This document shows positions 1 to 9,157 of a stretch of 64,000 nucleotides of DNA, in pieces (the stretch's first letter is position 1; each line of letters begins with the position of its first letter). Source of the stretch: Peteryoungia aggregata LMG 23059 (GTDB lineage Bacteria > Pseudomonadota > Alphaproteobacteria > Rhizobiales > Rhizobiaceae). The position numbers and the translations under genes are program-made. The DNA is taken from positions 33,005 to 97,004 of the forward strand of contig NZ_JAUSUW010000015.1 of NCBI RefSeq assembly GCF_030814435.1. Reading direction: 5' to 3'. The notes beneath the pieces are model-generated. The model saw nothing but the letters and a program-made list of their open reading frames with translations, was not told the origin of the DNA and did not search any database.

Positions 1-897
1 GATCCACGCCAGGAAACGCCGGCTTCTCTCGCCCGGATGATGGTGGGTGCGGACGTCGCCTGCGTCGAAAAGGTGGAGCCGCCGGCAGACGGTGCGGTGC
101 AGTTGCAGGTCACGGACCTCTCCGTCAGCCCGCGGACGCCCTTCGCCATGCCGCTCAAGAACCTCTCGATGACTGTGAAGGCAGGGGAGATCCTGGCGAT
201 TGCAGGGGTGGCCGGCAACGGCCAGAGCGAACTCTTCGATGCGCTCTCCGGCGAATATCCGGTTCAAAACCCCGATTCGGTTCAGCTGCGCGGCAAGTCC
301 GTCGGGCGCCTCGGGATCAACGAGCGCCGGTTGCTCGGCGCGGGCTTCGTGCCTGAGGAACGGCACGGCCACGCGGCGATCCCGGCCATGAGCCTGTCGG
401 AAAACCTTTTCTTGTCGCGCAATGCCTCCGACCGCACCGCCTATCTCACTGGCGGCAAGATCGGCTTGATCCGCCATGGCCTCGTTCAGCAGGCTGCCCG
501 CCGGATCTCCGAGATGATGGATGTGCGCAAGAGCGGTGATGATCCAGCTGCCGGCTCGCTTTCGGGCGGCAACCTGCAGAAGTTCATCGTTGGCCGCGAG
601 CTCGATCGGCAACCGTCGGTGCTCGTTGTCAACCAGCCCACCTGGGGCGTCGACGCAGGGGCCGCGAGCCGCATCCGTCAGGCCCTTGTCGACCTCGCCA
701 AGAGTGGCTCTGCCGTCGTCGTCATCAGCCAGGATCTGGACGAGATTTTCGAGGTCGCGACGTCGATTGCAGCGATCTCCGAAGGCAAGCTGTCCGACGC
801 CTATCCCGCCTCGACCATGACCCGCGAACGCATCGGCATCCTCATGGGTGGCGTTCACGGTCTGCAGACTGCCCCGGAGGCGGCCCATGCGCATTGA
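1..897 (+). CDS. BMP-family (nucleoside-type) ABC transporter ATPase, C-terminal part
   Basis: The frame is open from base 1, so the 5' end lies outside the window; only the second of the two ATPase domains normally present in this family is seen. The intact family member is about 500 residues. Seen: a degenerate Walker A (GVAGNGQSE near 205-231, no Lys), the signature SLSGGNLQ (556-579) and a Walker B-like VLVVNQPTWGVD where Gln replaces the catalytic Glu. Such a degenerate second domain is known in RbsA/MglA-like double ATPases, where the first domain carries most hydrolysis. It energises import through the two permeases that follow. Its 3' end overlaps the next gene by 11 bases, indicating one transcript and coupled translation. 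The substrate (nucleosides or purines) is inferred from the family. Confidence 0.9.
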   Translation, partial: DPRQETPASLARMMVGADVACVEKVEPPADGAVQLQVTDLSVSPRTPFAMPLKNLSMTVKAGEILAIAGVAGNGQSELFDALSGEYPVQNPDSVQLRGKSVGRLGINERRLLGAGFVPEERHGHAAIPAMSLSENLFLSRNASDRTAYLTGGKIGLIRHGLVQQAARRISEMMDVRKSGDDPAAGSLSGGNLQKFIVGRELDRQPSVLVVNQPTWGVDAGAASRIRQALVDLAKSGSAVVVISQDLDEIFEVATSIAAISEGKLSDAYPASTMTRERIGILMGGVHGLQTAPEAAHAH

Positions 898-1978
898 ACT
901 TGAACGCCGCTCCCGCCAGTCGAACCTCTTTGCCATCGTCTCGCCGCTACTTGCTCTGGCACTGACCGTCTTCTTCGGCGGCATCATGTTCGCGATGCTC
1001 GGCAAGGATCCGGTTTCGGCCCTCTACAGCTTCTTTATCGAGCCACTGCTCGAGGTCTGGTCGCTGCATGAACTCGCGGTAAAGGCGGCTCCGCTGATCC
1101 TCATCGGCGTCGGGCTTTCCGTCTGTTACCGCTCGAACAACTGGAATATCGGCGCCGAAGGTCAGTTCATCGCCGGTGCGATCGTCGGCTCCATCCTGCC
1201 GATCACCTTTTATGAGTGGACCTCGCCGCTGCTCCTGCCGATGATGCTTGTCATGGGCGCGATCGGTGGCGCCGCCTATGCCGCGATCCCGGCGCTGCTC
1301 AAGACCCGTTTCAATACCAACGAGATTCTCACCAGCCTGATGCTGGTCTATATCGCGCAGCTTCTGCTCGACTGGCTGACGCGCGGCATCTGGAAGGATC
1401 CGGCGGGTTACAACTTCCCGCAGTCACGCTCCTTCGTACCCGAGGCGGTACTGCCCGAGATCCTCGATTCGGGCCGTGCTCATCTCGGCATCGTCTTTGC
1501 ACTGGTCGCGGCCGTCGCCGTCTGGTTCATGATGCGCTACACGCTCAAGGGCTTCCAGGTGGTGGTGCTCGGCCAGTCCGAGCGGGCAGGGCGCTTCGCC
1601 GGCTTCTCGTCTCGCAAGATGGTCTGGTTCTCGATGATGTTCTCCGGCGCGCTTGCAGGGCTCGCCGGCATTGCCGAAGTTTCCGGTTCTATCGGCCACA
1701 TGCAGCCGACGATCTCGCCGGGTTACGGCTTCACGGCGATCATCGTCGCTTTTCTCGGCCGTCTCAATCCGCTCGGTATCATCGCCTCCGGCTTCGTGCT
1801 GGCGCTGACCTATCTCGGCGGGGAGGGCGCGCAGCTGTCGATTGGCGTGTCCGACAAGGTGACGCGCGTCTTCCAGGGGCTGCTGCTGTTCTTCGTGCTC
1901 TCTTGCGATACGCTCATCCTCTACAAGGTGCGCCTCGTCTTCGACCGTGCCCGCAATGCGTCCACGAAGGGTGCGTGA
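887..1978 (+). CDS. ABC transporter permease, nucleoside/BPL_transp_2 type (first)
   Basis: A hydrophobic 363-residue inner-membrane protein with about eight to ten membrane segments. The EAA-like region of branched-chain/ribose/nucleoside permeases is visible (NNWNIGAEGQFIAGAI near residues 85-100; GFTAIIVAFLGRLNPLGI near 285-300). I chose the ATG at 887 (MRIELERRSRQ) rather than an upstream start in the same frame, because homologues begin with a short basic tail before the first membrane span and the start overlaps the ATPase stop. It forms the membrane channel together with the second permease two bases downstream. The substrate is inferred from the neighbouring BMP binding protein; the sequence does not fix it. 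Confidence 0.9.
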   Translation: MRIELERRSRQSNLFAIVSPLLALALTVFFGGIMFAMLGKDPVSALYSFFIEPLLEVWSLHELAVKAAPLILIGVGLSVCYRSNNWNIGAEGQFIAGAIVGSILPITFYEWTSPLLLPMMLVMGAIGGAAYAAIPALLKTRFNTNEILTSLMLVYIAQLLLDWLTRGIWKDPAGYNFPQSRSFVPEAVLPEILDSGRAHLGIVFALVAAVAVWFMMRYTLKGFQVVVLGQSERAGRFAGFSSRKMVWFSMMFSGALAGLAGIAEVSGSIGHMQPTISPGYGFTAIIVAFLGRLNPLGIIASGFVLALTYLGGEGAQLSIGVSDKVTRVFQGLLLFFVLSCDTLILYKVRLVFDRARNASTKGA

Positions 1979-1980
1979 CG

Positions 1981-2895
1981 ATGTTTGAAGCCATCCTTCT
2001 GACCATTATTACCGCCTCGACCCCGCTGGTGATTGCCGCCATGGGCGAACTGGTTACCGAGCGCTCCGGCGTGCTGAACCTCGGCGTCGAGGGCATGATG
2101 ATCATCGGCGCGGTCTGTGCCTTCATAGCCACCAATATGACGGGTTCGCCCTATGTCGGCGTTCTCGCTGGCATCGCGACGGGCGCGATCTTCTCGCTGC
2201 TGTTCGGCTTCCTGACGCTGACGCTGGTCGCCAACCAGGTCGCGACGGGTCTCGCGCTGACCATCCTCGGTCTTGGTGTATCCGGCATGGTCGGTGAAAG
2301 CGTCGTGGGTGTTCCCGGCGTCAAGATGCAGCCGATCGTCATCCCGCTGCTTTCCGATATTCCGGTGATCGGGCCGATCCTGTTTGCCCAGGATCTCTTC
2401 TTCTATCTGTCGATCGCGCTGGTTGCCGGGGTGAACTGGTATCTGTTCAAGAGCCGTTCGGGTCTCAAACTTCGCGCCATCGGTGACAGCCATGGCTCGG
2501 CACATACGCTCGGGCTGCCCGTCATTCGCACCCGTTATCTTGCCGTGATGTTCGGCGGCGCCTGTGCCGGTCTCGCCGGCGCGCAGCTGTCGCTCGTCTA
2601 CACGCCGCAATGGGTGGAGAACATGTCGGCCGGCCGAGGCTGGATCGCGCTCGCCCTCGTCGTCTTCGCCGCATGGCGGCCCTGGCGGGTTCTCGCCGGC
2701 GGTTATCTCTTCGGCGCGGTCACCATCGGCCAGCTGCACGCCCAGGCGCTCGGCATCGGCCTTCCCTCGCAATTTCTGTCCGCGCTACCCTATGCGGCAA
2801 CCATTGTCGTGCTGATCATAATCTCCCATAATCGCCGTACGACGCTGATCAACACGCCGGCCTGCCTTGGCAAGCCGTTCGTGCCGGATAGATAA
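1981..2895 (+). CDS. ABC transporter permease, nucleoside/BPL_transp_2 type (second)
   Basis: A 304-residue polytopic inner-membrane protein, the shorter partner of the preceding permease, as usual in these heterodimeric channels. The N-terminus (MFEAILLTIITASTPL) starts directly in a membrane helix, and the conserved segment LTERSGVLNLGVEGMM-like (here VTERSGVLNLGVEGMMI, residues 24-40) is diagnostic of this family. The ATG is two bases after the upstream stop, so the two are co-translated. A much longer open frame extends upstream to 1216, but it only runs out of frame through the first permease and is not used. The binding-protein gene follows after 40 bases. Confidence 0.92.
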   Translation: MFEAILLTIITASTPLVIAAMGELVTERSGVLNLGVEGMMIIGAVCAFIATNMTGSPYVGVLAGIATGAIFSLLFGFLTLTLVANQVATGLALTILGLGVSGMVGESVVGVPGVKMQPIVIPLLSDIPVIGPILFAQDLFFYLSIALVAGVNWYLFKSRSGLKLRAIGDSHGSAHTLGLPVIRTRYLAVMFGGACAGLAGAQLSLVYTPQWVENMSAGRGWIALALVVFAAWRPWRVLAGGYLFGAVTIGQLHAQALGIGLPSQFLSALPYAATIVVLIIISHNRRTTLINTPACLGKPFVPDR

Positions 2896-2935
2896 TCAAA
2901 ACAAAAGCTTCAACCTAACCAGACAGGGGTAATCC

Positions 2936-4009
2936 ATGAAGAACATCCTCCTCGCGCTCGCCGCTTCGGCAGCGGCAATCGTCAGCGTCGCGGCACCTGC
3001 CGCCGCCCAGGACAAGACGAAGGCGTGCTTCGTCCATGTCGGTTCGAAGACCGATGGCGGCTGGACCCAGGCCCACGACATCGGCCGCCAGCAGCTCCAG
3101 GCCCATTTCGGCGACAAGATCGAAACGCCTTACCTCGAAAACGTGCCGGAGGGCCCGGATGCCGAGCGCGCCATCGAGCGTATGGCCCGTTCCGGCTGCG
3201 CCATCATCTTCACCACCTCCTTCGGCTTCATGGATGCGACCCTGAAGGTTGCTGAGAAGTTCCCGGACGTGAAGTTCGAACATGCGACCGGCTACAAGAC
3301 CGCAGCCAATGTCGCCACCTACAATTCGCGCTTCTATGAAGGCCGCTTCATCAACGGTCAGATCGCCGGCAAGATGTCGAAGACCGGCGTCGCCGGCTAC
3401 ATCGCATCCTTCCCGATCCCGGAAGTCGTCGCCGGCATCAACGCCTTCCTGCATGGCGCCCGCACGGTGAACCCCGAGTTCAAGCTGAAGGTCATCTGGG
3501 TCAACACCTGGTTCGACCCGGGCAAGGAAGCCGATGCCGCCAAGGCCCTCTTCGATCAGGGCGTCGACGTTCTGACTCAGCACACCGACACGACCGCTCC
3601 GATGCAGGTTGCTGAGGAGCGCGGCCTGAAGGCTTTCGGTCAGGCCTCCGACATGATCGCAGCCGGCCCGAAGGCGCAGCTGAGCGCCATCGTCGATACC
3701 TGGGCGCCCTATTACATCAAGCGCACCCAGGCCGTGATCGATGGCACCTGGACTTCGGCGCAGACCTTCGAGGGCCTCAAGGACGGCATCATGTCCATGG
3801 CGCCCTACACCAACATGCCTGATGACGTGAAGGCCATGGCGATGGACACCGAAGCCAAGATCAAGTCCGGCGAGCTGAAGCCCTTTACCGGCCCGCTCAA
3901 CAAGCAGGATGGCACGGCTTGGCTGAAGGAAGGTGAGTCGGCTGACGACGGCACCATCCTCGGCATGAACTTCTACATCGAAGGTGTAGACGACAAGCTT
4001 CCGCAGTAA
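2936..4009 (+). CDS. BMP-family ABC transporter substrate-binding protein
   Basis: A periplasmic ligand-binding protein of 357 residues. The N-terminal 23-24 residues form a Sec signal peptide (hydrophobic core LLALAASAAAIVSVAAPAAA). There is no lipobox cysteine, so it is probably soluble rather than a lipoprotein. The mature part shows BMP/PnrA-family features: KACFVHVGSKTDGGWTQAHDIG at the start, then the GFMDATLKVAEKFPDVKFEHATGY hinge region. PnrA/BMP proteins bind nucleosides, purines or related compounds. It is the last gene of the transporter operon and precedes a hairpin terminator at 4036. The exact ligand is unknown; an adjacent GntR regulator probably senses it or a related metabolite. 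Confidence 0.92.
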   Translation: MKNILLALAASAAAIVSVAAPAAAQDKTKACFVHVGSKTDGGWTQAHDIGRQQLQAHFGDKIETPYLENVPEGPDAERAIERMARSGCAIIFTTSFGFMDATLKVAEKFPDVKFEHATGYKTAANVATYNSRFYEGRFINGQIAGKMSKTGVAGYIASFPIPEVVAGINAFLHGARTVNPEFKLKVIWVNTWFDPGKEADAAKALFDQGVDVLTQHTDTTAPMQVAEERGLKAFGQASDMIAAGPKAQLSAIVDTWAPYYIKRTQAVIDGTWTSAQTFEGLKDGIMSMAPYTNMPDDVKAMAMDTEAKIKSGELKPFTGPLNKQDGTAWLKEGESADDGTILGMNFYIEGVDDKLPQ

Positions 4010-4035
4010 TCTGCGAAGATCTATGCAACCTGAAG

Positions 4036-4060
4036 GGGCGCACATTGCGCCCTTTCTTTT
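4036..4060 (+). terminator. Rho-independent terminator after the BMP operon
   Basis: A perfect 7-bp stem (GGGCGCA / TGCGCCC) with a 3-base loop is followed by TTTCTTTT. It lies 27 bases after the binding-protein stop and before the GntR gene, so the regulator is probably transcribed from its own promoter. Confidence 0.75.
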
Positions 4061-4158
4061 TGAGATCACCTAAAAATACGGAAACACTCAGATACCGACT
4101 TCACCAAGATTGGTCTTTCGTATAATAGCCCGCGATACAGTCTGAAATGCGAGGCGGC

Positions 4159-4914
4159 ATGCGTAAGGAAGAAGTTCGCGATCTGAGCGTTGTTACGCAT
4201 CTTCGCACAAGTCACGCAAAGGTCGTCGAACAGCTTGGACTTGCGATTGTCGGTGGCGACTTCGACATCGGCGAGACGCTTCCCGGCGATGTCGATCTCG
4301 AACAGCGTTTCGATGTATCGCGATCCGTCCTTCGCGAAGCCATGAAGACCCTGGCCGCCAAGGGGCTGGTCATTGCAAAGTCCCGCGTCGGGACCCGGGT
4401 CACGGAGCGTTGTCATTGGGATATGCTTGATGAAGACGTGCTGCGCTGGCATTTCGAAAGCGGCGTTACCCGCGAGTTCATCGACCAACTCTACGACATC
4501 CGCCTGGTCCTTGAGCCCGCCACCGCCGCATTCGCGGCGGCGAGCGCCACTGCCGAAGACTGTGCCGAACTGCGCGGCTATGCCATGCTGCTGGGGTCCC
4601 CGGATCTCAGCTGGCGGGATCAGGCCGTAGCCGATCTGCGTTTCCACATCTATCTGACCCTGGTCGGTGGCAATCTGTTCATGGACAGCATGGTGGGGTT
4701 CATCAAGGCCGCCCTCGACGGCGCCTTCACGCTCACGTACCAGCAGACAGGCGGTGGGCCCCGCGGCGATGGCATCGTCAACGCGCATCTCGCTATCGTT
4801 GCAGCGATCGAGCAGGGCGATCAGAACGGCGCGCGTATTGCGATGGAAACCGTCATCCAGCGCGGCCGCGCGGCCGCGCTTGCGGCGATCGAAGGATCAT
4901 CTCGTCCCGGCTGA
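4159..4914 (+). CDS. FadR/GntR-type transcriptional regulator with FCD domain
   Basis: A DNA-binding repressor or activator of 251 residues. The N-terminal winged helix-turn-helix is clear (VEQLGLAIVGGDFDIGETLP, then LEQRFDVSRSVLREAMKTL). The C-terminal all-helical FCD ligand-binding domain has the metal/ligand motif positions (LRFHIYLTLVGGN and NAHLAIVAAIEQGD). The ATG at 4159 is preferred because GAGG lies four bases upstream; an in-frame ATG at 4147 would add four residues but has no ribosome site. It sits on the same strand after the BMP transporter, separated by a terminator. Regulation of that transporter is a reasonable inference from proximity, not shown by a recognised operator. Confidence 0.85.
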   Translation: MRKEEVRDLSVVTHLRTSHAKVVEQLGLAIVGGDFDIGETLPGDVDLEQRFDVSRSVLREAMKTLAAKGLVIAKSRVGTRVTERCHWDMLDEDVLRWHFESGVTREFIDQLYDIRLVLEPATAAFAAASATAEDCAELRGYAMLLGSPDLSWRDQAVADLRFHIYLTLVGGNLFMDSMVGFIKAALDGAFTLTYQQTGGGPRGDGIVNAHLAIVAAIEQGDQNGARIAMETVIQRGRAAALAAIEGSSRPG

Positions 4915-4988
4915 TGCGTCTGTTTCCGCTTGCGGCTCCTCTCTGTGGAGGCTAGTGAGATTCGCCTTCCTCATGCCCGGAGCCGTCC

Positions 4989-6359
4989 ATGACCCGCACC
5001 TGTCTTGCTGTCGTTCTTGCCGCCGGTGACAGCACCCGCATGAAATCCTCGATGTCCAAGGTCCTGCATCCCGTCGGCGGTCGCCCGATGATCGCGCATG
5101 TCATGGCCTCGATTGCCGCATCCGGCGTATCGGATGTCGCGCTGGTGCTCGGTCGCGATGCCGAGAAGGTTGCGGCTGCCGCCGGGGTAGATGGCATATC
5201 CGTGGAAAGCGTCCTGCAGACCGAGCGCCTCGGCACGGGCCATGCCGTGCTGATGGCCCGTGCGGCAATCGCCCGGGGTTATGACGAGATTCTTGTCGCT
5301 TATGGCGACGTTCCCCTGATTACTGCTGCCCCCCTGAAGGCTGCCCGCGAGGCTCTGTCGGGTGGAGCGGACGTCGTCGTTATCGGTTTCCACACGGCAA
5401 CGCCGACCGGCTACGGTCGGCTGCTGGTCGAAAATGGCGAACTGGTCGCCATCCGCGAGGAAAAAGATGCGACAGAGGCCGAACGCGCCGTTACCTGGTG
5501 CAACAGCGGTCTGATGGCCATCAATGGCAAGAAGGCCCTGGACCTGCTCACCCGCATCGGAAACAGCAACGCCAAGGGCGAATACTACCTGACAGACGTC
5601 GTCGAGATCGCCCGTTCGCTCGGGGGCAAGGCGGTTGCCGTCGATGCACCGGAAAGCGAACTGACCGGGTGCAACAACCGCGCCGAGCTGGCGATGATCG
5701 AGCGTCTGTGGCAGGAGCGCCGTCGCCTTGAACTGATGATCTCCGGCGTGACCATGATTGCACCTGAAACCGTCTTCCTCAGCCACGACACCGTCATCGG
5801 GCAGGACGCCCTGATCGAGCCGAATGTCGTCTTCGGCCCCGGTGTGACGGTCGAAGGTGGTGCCGTGATCCATGCCTTCTCGCATCTCGAAGGTGCGCAT
5901 GTCTCGGCTGGAGCGACCGTTGGACCATTTGCCCGTCTGCGGCCGGGCGCCAACCTCGCCGAAGGCGCAAAGGTCGGCAATTTCTGCGAGGTGAAGAAGG
6001 CCGAGATCGGCAAGGGCGCCAAGGTCAACCATCTGACCTATATCGGCGATGCCTTCGTCGGTGCCGAGACCAATATCGGTGCCGGCACTATCACCTGCAA
6101 TTATGATGGCGTGAACAAGCACGAAACCCGGATCGGGGCAGGGGCCTTCATCGGCTCCAATTCATCCCTCGTCGCGCCCGTCTCGATTGGCGATGGCGCC
6201 CTCATCGCCTCCGGCAGCGTCATCACCGAGGATGTGCCAGCCGACACGCTCGCCTTCGGTCGTGCCCGCCAGGAGATGAAGCCAGGCCGCGCTGCTGTCA
6301 TCCGCGAGCGCAATCTGGCAATCAAGGCCGCCAAGAAGGCGCAGAAGTCAGCGGGTTAG
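4989..6359 (+). CDS. glmU: Bifunctional N-acetylglucosamine-1-P uridyltransferase / glucosamine-1-P acetyltransferase
   Basis: Makes UDP-N-acetylglucosamine, the precursor of peptidoglycan and lipid A, in the cytoplasm by acetylating glucosamine-1-P and then uridylylating it. The 456 residues match the family length. The N-terminal pyrophosphorylase domain has [18 protein letters not shown]; Ser replaces the second Gly of the usual GxGTRM. The motif YGDVPLI and [13 protein letters not shown] of the C-terminal left-handed beta-helix acetyltransferase are intact. GGAG precedes the ATG by six bases. It is followed after 128 bases by glmS, which supplies glucosamine-6-P to the same pathway; this pairing is common in alphaproteobacteria. 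Confidence 0.97.
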   Translation: MTRTCLAVVLAAGDSTRMKSSMSKVLHPVGGRPMIAHVMASIAASGVSDVALVLGRDAEKVAAAAGVDGISVESVLQTERLGTGHAVLMARAAIARGYDEILVAYGDVPLITAAPLKAAREALSGGADVVVIGFHTATPTGYGRLLVENGELVAIREEKDATEAERAVTWCNSGLMAINGKKALDLLTRIGNSNAKGEYYLTDVVEIARSLGGKAVAVDAPESELTGCNNRAELAMIERLWQERRRLELMISGVTMIAPETVFLSHDTVIGQDALIEPNVVFGPGVTVEGGAVIHAFSHLEGAHVSAGATVGPFARLRPGANLAEGAKVGNFCEVKKAEIGKGAKVNHLTYIGDAFVGAETNIGAGTITCNYDGVNKHETRIGAGAFIGSNSSLVAPVSIGDGALIASGSVITEDVPADTLAFGRARQEMKPGRAAVIRERNLAIKAAKKAQKSAG

Positions 6360-6487
6360 CCGGCTTCACGAGACGTTATGCTGCGTTGCATTACGAGACG
6401 AAACGCAATTTGACCTCACGCACAATTGCCTATTGCGGCGGAACCGCTAGGAACAGTCCGCGTGGTTGATACGAAACGGAGAATTTC

Positions 6488-8314
6488 ATGTGCGGCATCG
6501 TCGGCATTGTCGGTAACAAGCCCGTGGCGGAGCGTCTCGTCGACGCCTTGAAGCGGCTCGAATACCGCGGCTATGATTCCGCCGGTGTCGCCACCATCAA
6601 CGACGGCAAACTCGACCGCCGCCGCGCCGAAGGCAAGCTCTTCAATCTCGAGACCAAGCTCGCCGGTGATCCGCTGCCCGGCAATATCGGGATTGCCCAC
6701 ACACGCTGGGCAACGCATGGCGTGCCGAACGAGACCAATGCGCATCCGCATTTCGTCGATGGCGTTGCCGTCGTCCACAACGGCATCATCGAGAATTTCT
6801 CGGAGATCAAGGAAGAGCTCGCTGCCGAAGGCGCCGTCTTCACCACCCAGACCGACACCGAAGTCGTAGCCCAGCTCTTGGCCAAGTATCGCCGCCAGGG
6901 CCTCGGTCGTCGCGAGGCAATGCACGAGATGCTGCGCCATGTGACCGGCGCCTATGCGCTCGCCGTCATCTTCAGCGACGATCCCTCGACCATCATGGCG
7001 GCCCGCTCCGGCCCGCCGCTCGCGATCGGCTTCGGCGATGGCGAGATGTTCTTGGGCTCGGACGCGATTGCGCTGTCGCCCTTCACCAACCGCATCGCCT
7101 ATCTCCATGATGGCGACTGGGCTGTCATCGGCAAGCAGGGCGCCCATATCTTCGACATCGACGGCAATCCGGTCGATCGCCCGGTGCAGATCTCCTCGGC
7201 CAGCGCCTACATGATCGACAAGGGCAACCATCGCCACTTTATGGAAAAGGAGATCTACGAACAGCCGGAAGTGATCTCACACGCGCTGTCGCATTATGTC
7301 GACTTCGCCAATCATACTGTTCGGGACGCGGCAAACGAGATCGATTTCGCCAACCTCCGTGGCCTCGCCATCTCCGCCTGCGGCACCGCCTATCTGGCTG
7401 GCCTCGTCGGCAAATACTGGTTCGAGCGCTATGCCCGCCTGCCGGTCGAGATCGATGTCGCCTCGGAATTCCGCTATCGCGAAATGCCGCTGTCGAAGGA
7501 TCAGGCAGCGCTCTTCATCTCGCAGTCCGGTGAAACAGCCGACACGCTCGCCTCGCTGCGCTACTGCCGCGACAATGGGCTGAAAATCGGCGCGGTGGTG
7601 AACGTCAGGGAATCGACGATTGCCCGCGAATCGGACGCCGTTTTCCCCATCCTCGCCGGCCCGGAAATCGGTGTGGCCTCGACAAAGGCCTTCACTTGCC
7701 AGCTGACCGTCCTCGCCTCACTCGCGGTCGCTGCCGGTCGCGCCCGCGGCACGCTTGACGAGACGGAACAGAAGCAACTCGTGAAGAGCCTCGCCGAGAT
7801 GCCGCGCATCATGAGCCAGGTCCTGAACGCAGTGCAGCCGCAGATCGAGGCCCTGTCGCGCGATCTCTCCAAGTTCAAGGACGTGCTCTATCTCGGCCGT
7901 GGCACCAGCTATCCGCTGGCGCTCGAAGGCGCGCTGAAGCTCAAGGAAATCTCCTATATCCACGCCGAAGGTTATGCCGCCGGCGAGCTGAAGCATGGCC
8001 CGATTGCCCTGATCGACGAAAACATGCCCGTCATCGTCATTGCCCCCTTCGACCGCTTCTTCGAGAAGACCGTGTCGAACATGCAGGAAGTGGCCGCCCG
8101 CGGCGGCAAGATCATCTTCATCACCGACGACAAGGGGGCAGCCGCCTCCAAGCTCCCGACCATGGCCACCATCGTTCTGCCCGTGGTCGCCGAGATCGTC
8201 TCGCCGATGATCTATTCGATCCCGATTCAGCTGCTCGCCTATCACACGGCCGTCTTCATGGGCACCGACGTCGACCAGCCGCGCAACCTCGCGAAATCTG
8301 TCACGGTGGAGTGA
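6488..8314 (+). CDS. glmS: Glutamine:fructose-6-phosphate aminotransferase (isomerising)
   Basis: Converts fructose-6-P and glutamine to glucosamine-6-P, the first committed step to amino sugars. The 608-residue protein starts MCGIVGIVG, where Cys after Met removal is the N-terminal nucleophile of the glutaminase domain (about residues 1-220). Two SIS sugar-isomerase domains follow (ISQSGETADTLASL near 345 and GRGTSYPLALEGALKLKE near 465). The C-terminus DQPRNLAKSVTVE is the conserved phosphosugar-site tail. The ribosome site GGAG is nine bases before the ATG. No glmS ribozyme is seen upstream, as expected outside Gram-positive bacteria. Confidence 0.98.
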   Translation: MCGIVGIVGNKPVAERLVDALKRLEYRGYDSAGVATINDGKLDRRRAEGKLFNLETKLAGDPLPGNIGIAHTRWATHGVPNETNAHPHFVDGVAVVHNGIIENFSEIKEELAAEGAVFTTQTDTEVVAQLLAKYRRQGLGRREAMHEMLRHVTGAYALAVIFSDDPSTIMAARSGPPLAIGFGDGEMFLGSDAIALSPFTNRIAYLHDGDWAVIGKQGAHIFDIDGNPVDRPVQISSASAYMIDKGNHRHFMEKEIYEQPEVISHALSHYVDFANHTVRDAANEIDFANLRGLAISACGTAYLAGLVGKYWFERYARLPVEIDVASEFRYREMPLSKDQAALFISQSGETADTLASLRYCRDNGLKIGAVVNVRESTIARESDAVFPILAGPEIGVASTKAFTCQLTVLASLAVAAGRARGTLDETEQKQLVKSLAEMPRIMSQVLNAVQPQIEALSRDLSKFKDVLYLGRGTSYPLALEGALKLKEISYIHAEGYAAGELKHGPIALIDENMPVIVIAPFDRFFEKTVSNMQEVAARGGKIIFITDDKGAAASKLPTMATIVLPVVAEIVSPMIYSIPIQLLAYHTAVFMGTDVDQPRNLAKSVTVE

Positions 8315-8323
8315 TCAAGGTTC

Positions 8324-8353
8324 GGGGCGGGCGACCGCCCCAATTCTTGCTCT
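8324..8353 (+). terminator. Probable terminator after glmS
   Basis: A perfect 7-bp stem (GGGGCGG / CCGCCCC, 4-base loop) lies nine bases after the glmS stop. The following run AATTCTTGCTCTT is only partly T-rich, so termination may be weak. Confidence 0.5.
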
Positions 8354-8416
8354 TGCGCCGTCGGTGCCGCTCCGGCATTGTCCGCAGCGTTACGGCACTG
8401 CACAATGACGGTGGGC

Positions 8417-9145
8417 ATGACCGAAGGTTCTGACAGAATTTCGATGGCCACCCGGCTCAGGAACAACTTCCTCACGGGCCTGATCATCTGTGCGCCGATG
8501 GCGATCACCATCTATCTGACCTGGACCTTCATTCGCTGGGCCGACAGTTGGGTAAAGCCTTACCTTCCGGATCGATACAATCCCGAAGCCTATCTGAAAT
8601 TCGCCGTGCCCGGCACAGGTCTGCTGATCGCCGTTGTCTTCATCACGCTTGTCGGTTTCCTCGGGCGCAATCTCATCGGCCGCTCGATCGTCTCCTACAG
8701 CGAAAACATCCTGAACCGGATGCCGCTGGTCCGGACCGTCTACAAGAGCACCAAGCAGATCTTCGAGACGGTGCTGAAGGAGCAGGGCAATTCCTTCAAG
8801 AAAGTCGGCCTGATCGAGTTCCCCCGCGCCGGAACCTGGGCACTGGTCTTCATCTCGACGGATGCCAAGGGCGAGATTGCAGCGAGGCTCAACCAGGACG
8901 GCGAGGCAATGGTCGCCGTATTCCTCGCGCCGACGCCTGTGCCTACCGCCGGCTTCCTGATGTTCGTGCCGCGCAGCAAGCTGATGCTGCTCGATATGAG
9001 CCCGGAAGAGGGCGTGAAGCTGCTGATCTCGGCGGGCCTGGTGACGCCGGACTACAAGCCGACGGTCGCGGACGCCATGGAGGCCTTCCAGGCTCTCGGG
9101 GCGGATGACCCGGTCGAGCCACCCAAGCGCGCCGGCCGCTCCTGA
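8417..9145 (+). CDS. DUF502 family inner-membrane protein
   Basis: A 242-residue protein with two membrane spans in the N-terminal third (FLTGLIICAPMAITIYLTWTFI and GLLIAVVFITLVGFLGRNLIG), then a soluble domain carrying the family landmarks RMPLVRTVYKSTKQIFETVL and VPTAGFLMFVPRSKLMLLDMSPEEG. DUF502 proteins are widespread in proteobacteria and plants but have no assigned biochemical role. The ATG at 8417 is preferred (GGTGGG just upstream); in-frame ATGs at 8405 and 8444 are alternatives. It is convergent with recG, with 12 bases between stops. Conservation of this position near recG and glmS in related genomes is my recollection, not something shown here. Confidence 0.85.
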   Translation: MTEGSDRISMATRLRNNFLTGLIICAPMAITIYLTWTFIRWADSWVKPYLPDRYNPEAYLKFAVPGTGLLIAVVFITLVGFLGRNLIGRSIVSYSENILNRMPLVRTVYKSTKQIFETVLKEQGNSFKKVGLIEFPRAGTWALVFISTDAKGEIAARLNQDGEAMVAVFLAPTPVPTAGFLMFVPRSKLMLLDMSPEEGVKLLISAGLVTPDYKPTVADAMEAFQALGADDPVEPPKRAGRS

Positions 9146-9157
9146 ACCTCGCCCCAC

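Noticed and set aside
1216..1980. Long N-terminal extension of the second permease frame
   Set aside because: The extension is out of frame with the first permease and contains no membrane pattern; the conserved start is at 1981.
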